Source: Bombyx mori
Taxonomy: Eukaryota; Arthropoda; Insecta; Lepidoptera; Bombycidae
Direction: 5' to 3'
Length of the DNA: 64,000 nt
Assembly: GCF_030269925.1 (NCBI RefSeq)
Contig: NC_085128.1
Location: 16,928,501 to 16,992,500, forward strand
The position numbers and the translations under genes were made by a program. The notes under the pieces are model-generated. The model saw only the letters and a list, made by a program, of their open reading frames with translations. It was not told the origin of the DNA and did no database searches. Of this stretch, positions 46,395-58,079 are shown piece by piece; position 1 is the stretch's first letter, and the number at the start of each line of letters is the position of its first letter.

Positions 46395-46924
46395 GTAATT
46401 AATTACAGTAATTACACTAAAAGAGAATCAAAACTGCGACTCCGATCTCTTTCAGCACCTTATTCCAAACCTTCAGCTTATATCTTCGCTAATCTTTAAC
46501 ACAATTGCAGAGCTCACTGTGAGCCTCTAATCACTCTATTCTAGCCAATTTCTGTTGTATATTTTATTATAGCTAAAGTTCAAACTCATCTCTCAATGTG
46601 GAAAGTGAACGTTGCTGTCTTCATTTATATCAATTAGAATGAATAATATAGCGTTTATAACTTGAATAATTCCTAACCCAAAACAATCAAGTGCTAGACA
46701 ATTCTCATTAGCATCGAATGAAAAATTAAAAAAAAAAAGAAAAAAAAAAACTGGATCTTGTTGTGTCAACTGATTGGGACCACTGAAATCGTCTAAAAAG
46801 TATACATACATGTTGCCAGAGATTTAAATTTACAAATTATATATTTTTCCAAATCCTTAAATGCACATAAACATATTTTTGTAGGTATGTAGTAATTTCT
46901 TAAAATTCGATTGCATAAAATTTA
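46395..46924. other. Stretch without recognised features
   Basis: AT-rich, with a long A-run near 46727..46750. Confidence 0.4.
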
Positions 46925-47165
46925 TTCAAACCGAAACGCTTGGATTCTTCGCGACCGACATTTAGCAGGGTGGTGTTATCTCACATCTAACCGGTCGAGT
47001 TTAAAATGCAATACCAGTAATTACGCAAAGCTAACATATATACTGAAGACTCGTTCTAAATATCAATAAAGACTTCGACTTTGTCTCTCAAAGTTGCTGG
47101 CGGCGTTCACGTGAGGTCTATGAGCTCCAGCAACCACTTAACATCGGATGGACATTGAGCTAGAA
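46925..47165. mobile_element. Two old Bm1 remnants in opposite directions
   Basis: 46925..47036 reads as reversed Bm1 ('tcaaaccgaaacgcttgg', 'ccagtaattacgcaaag'). 47040..47165 reads as forward Bm1 ('ggtctatgagctccagcaac', 'cacttaacatcggatgg'). Both strongly diverged. Confidence 0.5.
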
Positions 47166-47861
47166 TCATTTTTGCAATATCTTAGCAAATAGCTATACTG
47201 TAAAGTATGTTTTGAAATTTGTGTGGAAAAAAAAAACGAAGAATCCAGAAAAACCTCCAAATAAAACAACCCCAACTGAAGCCGTTATCGGTTTTATTGT
47301 GATAGTGGCACTGCTTCATGCTTCGTCTAGACGTATTAGGGTTTACATAAGTTCGAAGGGAATTTCGTATCGTAAATCTTCAATTCTTGTGAAGTTTTAT
47401 CAACTAATATTATGGTCGCACAAATCACGGATCCTTTGCACTTTCGGAATATATATGGTCGTAAAGTTGAGTGTACTCTCCTTACTGACATTATTTGGGG
47501 TGTTTTACTACGGATTTTTTGTGAATCAGTAACTGTTGCGGATTCGATATGCTGTATTAAGGCTGTATTTAATACGTGATTAACATTAGTTTTGACTATG
47601 ACAGTAAATTTACTGCGCTTTAACAGGTAAGACGCCAGCGTACATCTAATTTGCCGATTAAAATCGATTCCGGAGATCATTTTTAACTATAGTTAAGCTT
47701 CTTCTCTGCCTCTCCATATTTTTTTTTCCAGCCTCCAGCTCTAACTTGATTTATTATTTATTCTAGAATGGGATGGGACTATTTTTAATTTGCGTAGGTA
47801 ATCATTATTGAATACGCAAGTAAGTCCGTTGTATTTTCTATGTATTTATCCATAGACAAAG
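47166..47861. other. Unassigned stretch with ORFs on both strands
   Basis: Open frames of about 105 codons on each strand (47212..47532 plus, 47336..47680 minus) overlap. Neither shows a motif, and codon content does not decide between them. Possibly an old transposon ORF. Confidence 0.3.
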
Positions 47862-48005
47862 TCCACTGAGTTTCTCTCCAGATTTTCCCACTGAGGGTCA
47901 CCATTCTGATTCCGAGGCACTGCTCTTGCTAGGACTAGTGTTAGCAAATTTTCAGGTTGAGCCCATAAGCGCCTCGTCCGGGCGTAGCTGGAATGGCCGT
48001 TTACA
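47862..48005 (+). mobile_element. Family C retroposon, degraded
   Basis: 'gtccactgagtttctctcc', 'ccattctgattccgaggc' and 'aggttgagcccataagcgcc' follow copy 3 with many differences. Confidence 0.5.
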
Positions 48006-48043
48006 AGCTACTACAAGCAAATAGATAGGAGAGAAACCAGATT

Positions 48044-48289
48044 CTTTTTTTTTATTGCTTAGATGGTTGGACGAGCTCACAGCCCACCTGGTATTAAGTG
48101 GTTACTGGAGCCCATAGACATCTACAACGGAAATGCGCCACCCACCTTGAGATATAAGTTCTAAGGTCTCAGTATGGTTACAACGGCTACCCCGCCCTTC
48201 AAACCGAAACGCATTACTGCTTCACGACAGAAATAGGCAGGGTGGTGGTACCTGCCCGTGCGGACTCACAAGAGATCCTACCACCAGTA
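48044..48289 (-). mobile_element. Bm1 SINE, 5'-truncated
   Basis: T-run, 'attgcttagatggttggacg' through 'gatcctaccaccagtaa'. Confidence 0.92.
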
Positions 48290-48527
48290 AAATTAAGTTA
48301 CCAGTTAAGTTTGATGTTCTTTTCTGTGTCTATCATTCTATTTTCTATATAAGTACCGTCCTATTTTTAATCCTGATAGGCGGTTTTGTGTACCATAACA
48401 GCGTAGTATAAGTGGGCTACATATCTTTGTTCCAAAACAGTCACCTTTTCCGGTCTGAACAGCGACCTGACCGTTCTTCCAATGCAACTGAGATATCGAC
48501 CTCAAGATTCAACATCAGCTAAAGTAT

Positions 48528-48891
48528 TGTTACGCCGGTAAGAGTAACGCCATCTATAGCCGAATAGTCGAACGAATATCGAAGGATCTAGTAGCGCCCA
48601 AAAAGCGCGGAAACTACTACTAGAGGTGTGTGGAATATTCTCGATAATTCTAGTCATGAGGTATCGGCTATCAAAGCGTTGTAGAGATGGCACGCAGTCA
48701 GTCAGTAATCGGAACTACTCGAAGCGAAACAGCGAACGGATCACCTGAAGCGAAGCGGAACAAGCGAATTGAGAGTTTTAAAGTGTTTGTTGAGTGTTTT
48801 AAGGTGTTTGTGAAGTGTTCTAAGTGTTGAATACAGCTTTTAGTTGTACTCCGGTAGAATTTTTATTTATCCCGAACCCCAGTGCGTAACG
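48528..48891 (+). mobile_element. Solo LTR, uninterrupted copy
   Basis: TGTTACG...GTAACG with the 4-bp duplication 'gtat' (48524..48527 and 48892..48895). 364 bp. The TATA box of the sister LTR is mutated here ('ggctatcaaagcg'). No internal sequences adjacent. Confidence 0.82.
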
Positions 48892-49327
48892 GTATTCAAG
48901 CCTCATCAACTACTCCTGGTTCTGATGAAGCTCATACCCGTGAAAAGCGTCACGTAAATTGTACAAAGCAAACTATTAAAACAAATAACCCATTTATTTG
49001 TTTTGTTTTTCGTTTCAAAAGAACTAATGAAGCAATTCAATTATTTCAAACAATATAAATACTTTTCCGAAGTATATTTTTCTTTTACAAACAAACGCTT
49101 CAGGTCGTCGATTGAGTTACGAAAAATCGAAACAATATTTCGTTTATAGTTAACTCATATATTGGAGCAAATATGATTCTGCGTAGTTTCCCTCGGATTG
49201 TAGTTTACGACTGAACAAACTTGACCCTCGGAATTGATGCCTTAGGCGAAATATCAAAGTTCAGCCCGCACACATTTAGTACACGCGAATGTCTGTCTGT
49301 CTGTGCGGTGGTACAATTTGCAACATC
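48892..49327. other. Stretch without recognised features
   Basis: Nothing recognised apart from a short (tctg) run near 49290. Confidence 0.4.
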
Positions 49328-49769
49328 TTTTTTATTTTTTATTGCTTAGATGTGTGGACGAGCTCACAGCCCACCTGGTGTTAAGTGATTACTGGAGCCC
49401 ATAGACATCTACAACGTAAATGCGCCACACATCTTGAGATATAGTTCTAAGGTCTCAGTATAGTCACAACGGCTGTCCCACCCTTCAAACCGAAACGCAT
49501 TACTGCTTCACTGCAGAAATAGGCGGGGCGGTGGTACCTACCCGTGCGGACTCACAAGAGGTCCTACCACCAGTAATTACGCAAATTATAATTTTGCGGG
49601 TTTGATTTCTATTACACGATGTTATTCCTACACCGTGGAAGTCAATCGTTAACATTTGTTAAGTACGTATTTCATTAGAAAAATTGGTACCCGCCTGCGG
49701 GATTCGAACACCGGTGCATCGCTCGATACGAATGCACCGGACGTCTTATCCTTTAGGCCACGACGACAT
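49328..49769 (-). mobile_element. Bm1 SINE, full length
   Basis: Tail 'ttttattgcttagatgtgtg'; head 'atcctttaggccacgacgac'; intact B box on the minus strand ('ggtgttcgaatcccgc'). Confidence 0.94.
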
Positions 49770-50079
49770 CTGAAGGATAAATTAATGTATTTTTTTAACA
49801 CTAATCATACTAATACTTAATGTTACCTATTTACGGGTATACGACAAATATTACTCAAAATAAACAAAACAAAACAACAGAAAAATGGTTTAATAACTGT
49901 AGATTAATTGGTAAGAAAAGTCATGAAGTCAAATGTACAGAAGCAATGAAATGAAATAAAATGCGTTTATTTCAGGCAACTTAAGCCCATAAAACGTCAC
50001 ATACAATTACATAAAAGTCATTTTAAGTTCAACAAAGTTAAATCTAACGACTCAACAAAAGTATTGTGACATCCCGGAT
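49770..50079. other. Short unannotated stretch
   Basis: AT-rich; nothing recognised. Confidence 0.4.
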
Positions 50080-50365
50080 TTGTCCCTATTCTAAGTCTAG
50101 TCTCTATTCCTCCCAATCTACTGTAGGCGGTATTTTTTGCCACGTACCATCCGGCTATGTAATGAGCTCACCTACACGGTGTTTCCCGAGCGCTATGACA
50201 TGTCCTTCTTCAAACGAGGCTTGTGGAGAGTATTAAGCGGTAGGCAGCGGCTTGGCTCTGCCCCTGGCATTGCTGAAGTCCATGGGCGACGGTAACCACT
50301 CATCATCAGGTGGGCCGTATGCTCGTCTGCCTACAAGGGCAATAAAAAATAAAATAAAAAAAAAA
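50080..50365 (+). mobile_element. BMC1-like LINE 3' end with part of ORF2
   Basis: 'gccacgtaccatccggctat', 'cgagcgctatgacatgtcc' and 'ttcaaacgaggcttgtgg' code the end of ORF2 (compare 56514..56837 reversed). They are followed by the standard tail to 'caagggcaataaaaaataaa'. Confidence 0.82.
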
Positions 50366-51499
50366 CATTCTCAAAAACATTACGGCTCTCATAACCTCGT
50401 ATACAAACCTCCGCGATTACGATTTCTCGCTGACAAACGATTTATTACTACGCGTCTTTTTTTTTGTAATATTTACGGATACGTTACTTCAGAACGCTGC
50501 TTATTTTTGTGGAGCTTCCGTTATTAAAATTCACTAGAAATCTCTTCATGCTTTTATTGTCTGTATCGCAAAATATTCAACATTAAACCCCTACTACTTT
50601 CATATTACGGCGACCGAGGATTCAAATAAAAGGGTTTCGTTTTAAATCCCAGAAGAATATAGTTTGATTTAAAATCGTACTTATTTTCCTTGAGTTAAGA
50701 ATTATTATGCTTTGTTGCTCAAATCGAAATGAAGGAGGGATTTTCGGAATTTGTTTCATTTTAAGTTTGTGTATAGTTTTATAAGTAAACAGTTTACTGC
50801 TAAGAATTTTCAAATGTCCACGTCCGAATGCGTGCTTTGCTCTATGAATGAGGTCATGAATGCAATATTTTCCAGGATAAGGCAAGTATAAATTTTTTAT
50901 CAGGTCTTTATCGAATCGATTTCTTCAATGTTGGCAGACAACGGCTTGGCTGCACGCCTCGCATTGCCCATGTCCATTAACATCAGTGGTCTCATGCCAG
51001 CAGACTGATGGTCGCAGATAACTATATACACATAAAAGAGTGGCTTCAAAGACTGTTTTCTTAATAAGCATAATGTGGCTTACTTATCCATGTACCTAAA
51101 CACCAAAATATTTTAAATTGAAACTTAAAAAATATTTAAATTCAATTGATAGAATTGAAAAGTTCGTGTCAAGACACTAATCATTGTTGTATATTTTTTT
51201 AAATAAACTGTACGTACACTTACCGCTGTCACAATAATTCGTCGGAAAGAAGTGCTTGGGTTGTGTAATATAATTGTAGAATAGGGATCGCAGCGCATAA
51301 AATAAAACTTCCACAGTTCCAAAATCTTCTATTATAATATTAATCAATAATTAACGCTTTTATTACGTCTTGCTCATTTTTCTCCCTTGCTTTTGCTTTC
51401 TTTCCGTTTTCTCTCACTCACATCTTAACGCTCCGTTCCACACTCTTTTCATACGTTTTATTCTTATCAATCCTACATTATCTCAGAACTAATTCGTAA
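50366..51499. other. About 1.1 kb without recognised features
   Basis: AT-rich; short ORFs at 50622..50885 and 51125..51322 lack motifs. Confidence 0.45.
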
Positions 51500-51758
51500 T
51501 CGTAGTGCCTCAATCGATAAATAAAAGACCTAAGCTTTTGTTTAAAATTAACCTAAAACAAACAAAAGGAATCCATCCGACGGAGGGCACATCGAAGGAA
51601 TAACAAAATTGTTATTTTTATTTAATTCCGAGTATTTTCATATTTATCTACCTTTTAAACCTTCTTTGGACTTCCACAAATAATTCAAGACCAAAATTAG
51701 CCAAATCGGTCCAGCCGTTTTCGAGTTTTAGCGAAACTAACGAACAGCAATTCCTTTA
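51500..51758 (-). mobile_element. Helitron-like element, partial
   Basis: Same family as 11270..11550 ('cgtagtgcctcaatcgataa', 'cttccacaaataattcaag'), without the CTAG end. Confidence 0.6.
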
Positions 51759-52146
51759 TCTAATATATAAAATTCTCGTGTCACAATGTTCGTTCCCGTA
51801 CTCCTCCGAAACCGCTTGACCGACTCTCATGAAATTTTTTATGCATATTCAGTAAGCCTGAGAATCGGCTACTATCTATTTTTCATACCCCTAAGTGATT
51901 AGGGTTGTCCACCCCTAACATATTTTTTTTTATTTGGACATTTTTTTTTGTTATAATGAGGTATTATGTGGTAGAATGAGGTTTTGTTATTTTTATTATA
52001 TATTCCCTCATCGTTCACAGCACTACATACCTCTTTCACTCATTTACCACATCCTTACACACTTACAATAAGTTTTTTTTTTTTCTACACTAGAAATTCC
52101 CTAGAAATCTTATATATGGCAAAACAATTTTTGCCGGGTCAGCTAG
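51759..52146 (+). mobile_element. Helitron-like element, complete ends
   Basis: Starts 'tctaatatataaaattctcg' and ends 'ttgccgggtcagctag'. Inside are 'caatgttcgttcccgtactc' and 'cctccgaaaccgcttgaccg'. Directly follows the previous Helitron-like fragment. Confidence 0.7.
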
Positions 52147-52744
52147 TATATATATAGATTACTATATAAACTCTCCCAAATGATTGAAAATGTTGCTACC
52201 AATCGTCGACGACATTCCCAGGAAGCTTTTGCCAAACAGAGCATTTGTTGGAAGGCATATTTACAATTTAATCAGCAATTCTACAAGTCCGTTACTTACC
52301 AAAATAAATTGAATTAATTTAATGGGTAGTTAAATTTTTTTCAAAAGATTCCCCCTTTTTTATATAACTAGTGCGAAAACTAAAAATAGGTAGTTTATAT
52401 TAATGTCATACAAAATCAACACTAAATTCTTCGTAGGACTTTTAAACCCACCGATAAACTAGAGACCGTTGAATGACGAAAACGAAAAAATTGTCTCATT
52501 TTAAATTTACTCGTGATGAGATTGTTTCAAAGTCATTTTTATGTTCTAGGCGAGCTCACAGCCAGTCTGAAAGTCAGTAGTTACCCCCACAGACATCACA
52601 ATGTACCAAAAATACCGTCAACAATTTTGAGAATTGAATACGATTTCTCTAAATTATTATCTATATCTTTTCTACCAACGCATTGTCGCCATAGGAGTCA
52701 TAAATCCATATTACTTGGAACCGTATGAACCGTAACGTGGAGTA
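52147..52744. other. Stretch without recognised features
   Basis: AT-rich; nothing recognised. Confidence 0.4.
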
Positions 52745-52984
52745 TGTGACGGAATCTTTACACATGGTTTTGATCCCGTTTAAAACGTCCAATTAACTCG
52801 AAATTTGGTATACTTATTAATGGTCGATGACAATTCAATATAAAAAAAATATTGAAATAAATATATTGAAAAAATATAGTTTTTTTAAATAGTTTTAAAT
52901 TTTGTATTTTTAGTTGGATTTTCTATAAAAGCGTATTTTGTTAGTTTTTTTAAACTATTCTTTTTAAACTATTTATGTACTGCT
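52745..52984 (-). mobile_element. Fold-back family H, partial copy
   Basis: Reverse of the family: 'tttgatcccgtttaaaacg', 'ggtatacttattaatggtcg' and 'ttggattttctataaaagcg'. Confidence 0.6.
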
Positions 52985-53436
52985 GGCTTTCGAATGAGCT
53001 CCCCTCCACGGTATTTCCGGAGCGCCGTGACATATCCTTCTTCAAATGAGGCCTACGGAAAATACTTATCAGTAGGCAGCAGTTTGAATCTTTTTTTTTT
53101 TTTTTTATTGCTTAGATGTGTGGACGAGCTCACAGCCCACCTGGTGTTAAGTGGTTACTGGAGCCCATAGACACCTACAACGTAAATGCGCCACACACCT
53201 TGAGATATAGTTCTAAGGTCTCAGTATAGTCACAACGGCTGCCCCACCCTTCAAACCGAAACGCATTACTGCTTCACGGCAGAAATAGGCGGGGCGGTGG
53301 TACCTACCCGTGCGGACTCACAAGAGGTCCTACCACCAGTAATTTTCCCCTAGCATTGTTGGTGTTCACGAACAGTGGTAACCACTCATCATTAGGTGGG
53401 CCGTGTGCTCGTCTGCATGCCCTTGGCAATAAAAAA
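52985..53436 (+). mobile_element. BMC1-like LINE 3' end split by a Bm1
   Basis: 52985..53090 ('cgaatgagctcccctccacg', 'ttcttcaaatgaggcctacg') and 53344..53436 ('taaccactcatcattaggtg', 'cccttggcaataaaaaaa') are consecutive parts of one LINE tail. The Bm1 at 53091..53343 lies between them. Confidence 0.8.
53091..53343 (-). mobile_element. Bm1 SINE inside a LINE tail
   Basis: T-run, 'attgcttagatgtgtggacg' through 'ggtcctaccaccagtaat'. Confidence 0.92.
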
Positions 53437-53566
53437 ACGACTGTCCTACCCTTCGAACAGGAATACAAGCATTAATGAATTTAATGAAACATTCCTACTT
53501 TTTCTGACTGCCATTCTGTTCAGGGCATGTACAAACAAAGAGCAAAGATGACTGGAAATCAAACGT

Positions 53567-53690
53567 GAGTATTAAGCGGTAGGCAGCGGCTTGGATCTGC
53601 CCCTGGCATTGCTGAAGTCCGAGGGCGACGGTAACCACTCACCATCAGGTGGGCCGTGTGCTCGTCTGCCTACAAAGATAATAAAAAAAG
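53567..53690 (+). mobile_element. BMC1-like LINE 3' tail
   Basis: 'gagtattaagcggtaggcag' to 'tacaaagataataaaaaaag'. Confidence 0.8.
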
Positions 53691-54865
53691 ACGTATTCAA
53701 GATCATTGTAAGCGTTATTTGTCTTAAATACCAATTAGTCACAGAATTAAAAAATAATTCAATTTGATATTTTACTCTTAAAGGGCTAAAGAGTAGTGTA
53801 TAAGATTTTGAGATATTTTTAATGAATCGATGCTGCGAAATCGTTCAAAATAAAAACACGTTTCGACTTTCTAATAATATAACTTTATATATTTGTTCAC
53901 ACGAGTAATCGAGAGTACAAAAATAATTGTACATACAAGCCTCTTATTTAGGATACAATTTACAACATTACAATAATAATAATATTAATCTCATTACATA
54001 ACCAATACTTTAAAATGTCACGTAATTCTTCGAAATTAAATTTTACTCTAAGGTATTATATATATATTTCATAAAATTCTTAAATATATTTTTTAAATTA
54101 TTATAATTAAGAATACAAGTAATAATAAATATGTTATTTTACGTTAAGTCTAGGGCGCGTTGCTTGTAGATAGGTTTTTTTGGCAAGGTGAATAATTGTC
54201 TATCAGGCGATGATCGCATGAATCATCAATAACTCACATATTCATATCAATTCTCTAATGAACACACTTATTTACACCCTCATTGACGTAACTTCACAAT
54301 GAGAGCATTATTGTGGACATTTCTTCCAAATTACTGTACAAGTTTCAAAGACCCAATCTTATCAAAAATGTCTGTACTAAAAGTTTGTAAAGGACCGTAG
54401 ATCGAATCCGAAGACAAAAATCACATTTAAAACGATTTGCTAGTTTGGCTTCATCTTAAAGTTGACTCTGGAGTTTTGGACAACGATTTTTAGCCCAATA
54501 TTTAAAGTTAAGTATACATGAAAATTGCCACAATTGTATCTAAAATTTAATAAACTATTTAATGTTAAACTATGTCATAGTTTGGGATTATTTATTATAA
54601 GTGTGTTTCTTTCATTCTAAATTACGGAAATATGATTCTATTCTTTGTCTTAATATCGTTTTAGAGCAAGCATTGAGATTTAATTCTAATTGTTATCGAA
54701 CAATCTCTTCTCAGAAACTCCCCATAACTACCAGTGAAAAACGAACATTAAAATCATTACCATTGTATTTGTCTCACGTCGTAATTAGAAAATGATAGGA
54801 AGATCTTTCGAATTTTTATCATTATATTCAATTACATTACAATTACTGGTGGTATTCAATTACAA
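53691..54865. other. About 1.2 kb without recognised features
   Basis: Very AT-rich, with no family member. Confidence 0.45.
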
Positions 54866-55114
54866 TTTACTGGTGGTAGCGCCTCTTATGAGTCCGCGCG
54901 GGTGTGTACCACCACCCTGCCTATTTCTGCCGTGAAGCAGTAATGCGTTTCGGTTTGAAGGGTGGCGCAGCCGTTGTAGCTATACTTGAGACCTTAGAAC
55001 TGATATCTCAAGGTGGGTGGCGCATTTACGCTGTGGATGTCTACGGGCTCCAATAAAAACTTAATACCAGGTGGGCTATGAGTTCGTCCATCCATCTAAG
55101 TAGTAAAAAAAAAA
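54866..55114 (+). mobile_element. Bm1 SINE, 5'-truncated, with a duplicated start
   Basis: The head side shows 'attacaattactggtggta' followed by 'ttcaattacaatttactgg', a short duplication of flank plus first Bm1 bases. The body runs to 'ctaagtagtaaaaaaaaaac'. Confidence 0.88.
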
Positions 55115-55928
55115 CAGTTACAATTATATTCACAATTTTTTGGTTACAATTGTCTATGCCAATTCATTGTTTTGGTTTCAAAAAAAATAAGTATATGGCC
55201 AACTTGATGACGAGTAGTTATCTTTGAGCGACGGCAATGCCAGAGTCATTAGCCGCTCCCTACAGCTAATTATATTAGGAGCCTTACTGAAATATGTAAG
55301 ATACGATTTTTCTTTTGCTCAAATTACTGTAATGTAATACATACCACTTAACCATATTTAATCAAATGTTTTCGTATTAAAATATTTATTATTCTTAATT
55401 TTATTTAAACATTTTTATGAGTTACAAAAATAAATGCTTTTTAGAATTTACATTGAAACTCCCAAAAAGCTGCTCTTGACTAGATTAAAATTAATAGTAC
55501 GTAAGTTTCAGCAATAACCTACGGATATACATACCTATATATTTATAAGTAAATATAATGATTTATAGTTTTAATACGAACTAATCTACAACTTATCGTT
55601 TATTTACAATCGGTTTGGTTTTTAAATATATTATCGCGTTTGTTAATCGACCATAGCGTGCCGTAATGTTGAGAAAGAATTAGCGTTATATACCAATCAG
55701 ATAAGGATTACATCAAAACTACTTTTGGGGCTTAATCTCTGGTTTTTTATTGTCCTTTACATTGGTAAAAGGTCATTTAGTATAAGTGACATTTTTGCAA
55801 ATTTTACAGCAGAGCCATCTAAAGGTTAAAAATACATACCATAACAAAAAGCTTCTTTAGCTATTTGAACGGGGTGAACGTAATTGAAATTCAATTAAAA
55901 ATATCGAATTATGGATGCTAATCACTAA
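55115..55928. other. Stretch without recognised features
   Basis: AT-rich; nothing recognised. Confidence 0.45.
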
Positions 55929-56144
55929 ATAGTATAAAACAAAGTCGCTTTCTCTGTCCCTATATCCGTCTGTACCTATGTATGCTTAAATCTTTAAAAC
56001 TATGCAACGGATTTTGATGCGGTTTTTTTTTAATAGATATAGTGATTGAAGAGGATGGTTTATATGTATAATAACATCCATTAAATAGTGGAGAAATCAA
56101 TAATACATTACAGTTGCCGAAGTGAAGCGAGGGTGGGTCGCTAG
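55929..56144 (+). mobile_element. Helitron-like element
   Basis: 'gtataaaacaaagtcgcttt', 'atgcaacggattttgatgcg' and the end 'gagggtgggtcgctag'. The 3' end resembles that of 43941..44297. Confidence 0.6.
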
Positions 56145-56381
56145 TATCATTAAAACGGACCTTTAATTACCAAGAGAAGCGTCGCATTTTAGGCAAATGT
56201 CGCTTAAACCAAATAGCCTTTCACCTTTCCTTATTACCGAAGTATCGGATACGACGGCTGTTGTCCGTGGCCATGGTCATACTATAAAAGTAGCTCTGTC
56301 TACGACTCGAGGAGAGTACTAGGATACAATTGAACAATATGTACTTCGTACTCCATACGACAGTGTCGTGCAGTTGTGAGC

Positions 56382-56900
56382 TCAGTGTGCTTAGTGAGAG
56401 TTTTTTAACGTTCTCGATAACGTAAAAGTTAACTCAAATATGTATGCAGTTTTTTTTTTTTTTTTATTGCCTTTGTAGGCAGACGGGCATACGGCCCACC
56501 TGATGGTGAGTGGTTACCGTCGCCCATGGACTTCAGCAATGCCAGGGGCAGAGCCAAGCCGCTGCCTACCGCTTAATACTCTCCATAAGCCTCGTTTGAA
56601 GAAGGACATGTCATAGCGCTCGGGAAACACCGTGGAGGGGAGCTCATTCCATAGCCGGATGGTACGTGGCAAAAAAGATCTCTGGAAACGCACTGTGGAT
56701 GACCGCAGTGGCTCCAGGTAGTATGGATGAACTCTACTCCGGTGGCGGGCGGTGCGATGGTAAAAACGAGATGCTGGTATCATAACAGTTGGAACAGCGC
56801 CCCTAGCGGCAAACTTATGCAAACGTTCCAATTTCATACAAAATTCGAGTTAACTTTTACGCTATCGGAAACGTTAAAAAACTCGCACTAAGCACACTGA
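56382..56900. repeat. 55-bp inverted repeats flanking a LINE
   Basis: 56382..56436 ('tcagtgtgcttagtgagag', 'cgtaaaagttaactc') and 56846..56900 ('gagttaacttttacg', 'ctcgcactaagcacactga') are inverted copies with about four mismatches. Between them sits the minus-strand LINE fragment. They could be ends of a DNA element hit by the LINE, or a palindrome created at the insertion. Confidence 0.8.
56441..56840 (-). mobile_element. BMC1-like LINE, 5'-truncated, with intact ORF2 end
   Basis: T-run at the left is the poly-A of the minus strand. An uninterrupted 107-codon frame (56514..56837) covers the end of ORF2 after the RT domain: RLHKFAARGAVPTVMIPASR, YHRTARHRSRVHPYYLEPL, LPRTIRLWNELPSTVFPERY and FFKRGLWRVLSGRQRLG. 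'F.PRTIRLWNELP..VF' and 'FK+GLWR' are standard for this non-LTR group. The frame being open points to a recent insertion, but the catalytic domains are absent. Confidence 0.88.
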
Positions 56901-57530
56901 CCTGCGAGTGATTGACCTTCTAAAACACAATTGGGTGAAATATAAAGTTTACGTATTTCTATAATAGACGGCTGCAAAGAAATGCTAGAACTTAACGCTT
57001 AAGTTTTAGTTTTCGATGTACTTATGTATCTATCAAAGCGAATTTTTATAATCTTAATAATAAAATATTGTAAGCTAGCATTGCTCATAAAAAATATGTG
57101 TAGAAATTGCAGAGGACGTTTGCGATTCCTGAATTTTAAATTTCATAATCACTTATCTCTTATTTTTTTAAATATTCAATAAATTAATTATGCTATGCTA
57201 TCATACAATCTCACTACAACAACAGTTTAGCTACAGTGGAAAAGGTTCGTCATATCTTAGATATTACGATAGTTAAAAGAAAATATATAGCAATTAGAAC
57301 TCAATATACTAATCTTATCTTAAATAAAATACACCTACGTAATTAAGCTTTGAAACATTATTTTAAAATGAATAGATATTCAACAAGTCCATAATTACAT
57401 AATCTTTGGTATACGCAACTGCTTTTCGTAATTTCAACAGAACATTAATCAATGGAAGTCCAACTAGCGTTTTTCACATCGAGAACTAATATTGAATGAT
57501 TAAATAATACTATTCCAAAGGAGTTTCAAT
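56901..57530. other. Stretch without recognised features
   Basis: AT-rich. Depending on where the GPCR mRNA ends, part of it may be 3' UTR; no poly-A site was identified. Confidence 0.4.
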
Positions 57531-57912
57531 GACGCCTTTTTAGATGAAGGCAAGTGTTTCGTAGCTCCCAGAGGTTAGGGTTCAAAATCGCAAGTTCCAC
57601 AAGAAATGATGCCTTTTTAGATGAAGGCAAGTGTTTCGTAGCTCCCAGAGGTTAAGGTCCAAAATCGCAAGTTACACAAGAAATGATGCCTTTTTAGATG
57701 AAGGCAAGTGTTTCGTAACTCCCAGAGGTTAGGGTTCAAAATCGCAAGTTCCACAAGAAATTATGCCTTTTTAGTTGAAGGCAAGTGTTTCGTAGCTCCC
57801 AGAGGTTAAGGTCCAAAATCGCAAGTTACACAAGAAATGATGCCTTTTTAGATGAAGGCAAGTGTTTCGTAGCTCCCAGAGGTTAAGGTTCAAAATCGCA
57901 AGTTCCACAAGA
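57531..57912. repeat. 77-bp minisatellite, five units, two alternating subtypes
   Basis: Units start at 57531, 57608, 57685, 57762 and 57839, spaced exactly 77 bp. Units 1 and 3 carry 'ttagggttc' with 'gttccac'. Units 2 and 4 carry 'ttaaggtcc' with 'gttacac'. Unit 5 is mixed. It begins about 50 nt downstream of the GPCR stop codon, so it is probably in the 3' UTR. Confidence 0.95.
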
Positions 57913-57962
57913 CGTGACCGCTACAGCATGACGTCGTGTGGTGGCTTGCGGACAGCCTGCTG

Positions 57963-58055
57963 TCAGTCACGCGCTGACGCCAGCACCAGGAGTTGAGTCT
58001 TGCGCGCCTCGGACTGCGGTCTCGACACGCTGCTGCTTCGGGTGCGGTTAAGGAT
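57963..58055 (-). CDS. CCAPR: CCAP-receptor-like GPCR, last coding exon (C-terminal tail)
   Basis: After the acceptor 'ttttacatttcag' (ending at 58056) a phase-0 frame reads ILNRTRSSSVSRPQSEARK and then TQLLVLASARD, followed by TGA (57965..57963). The region is clearly GC-richer than its surroundings. It joins in frame to either candidate donor of the exon at 59656..59830. Ser/Thr/Arg-rich cytoplasmic tails of this kind are typical phosphorylation and arrestin regions in class A GPCRs. The assignment rests on frame, splice signals and position, since the tail itself is poorly conserved. The exact receptor name has the same uncertainty as for the other exons. Confidence 0.65.
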   Translation of the reverse strand: MLNRTRSSSVSRPQSEARKTQLLVLASARD

Positions 58056-58079
58056 CTGAAATGTAAAATAAATAATAGT

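Noticed and set aside
47212..47680. Overlapping ORFs of about 105 codons on both strands
   Set aside because: No motif, start context or splice signal supports either; kept only as an unassigned stretch.
57531..57912. CRISPR-like array
   Set aside because: The repeats are directly adjacent without spacers and this is a eukaryotic genome.
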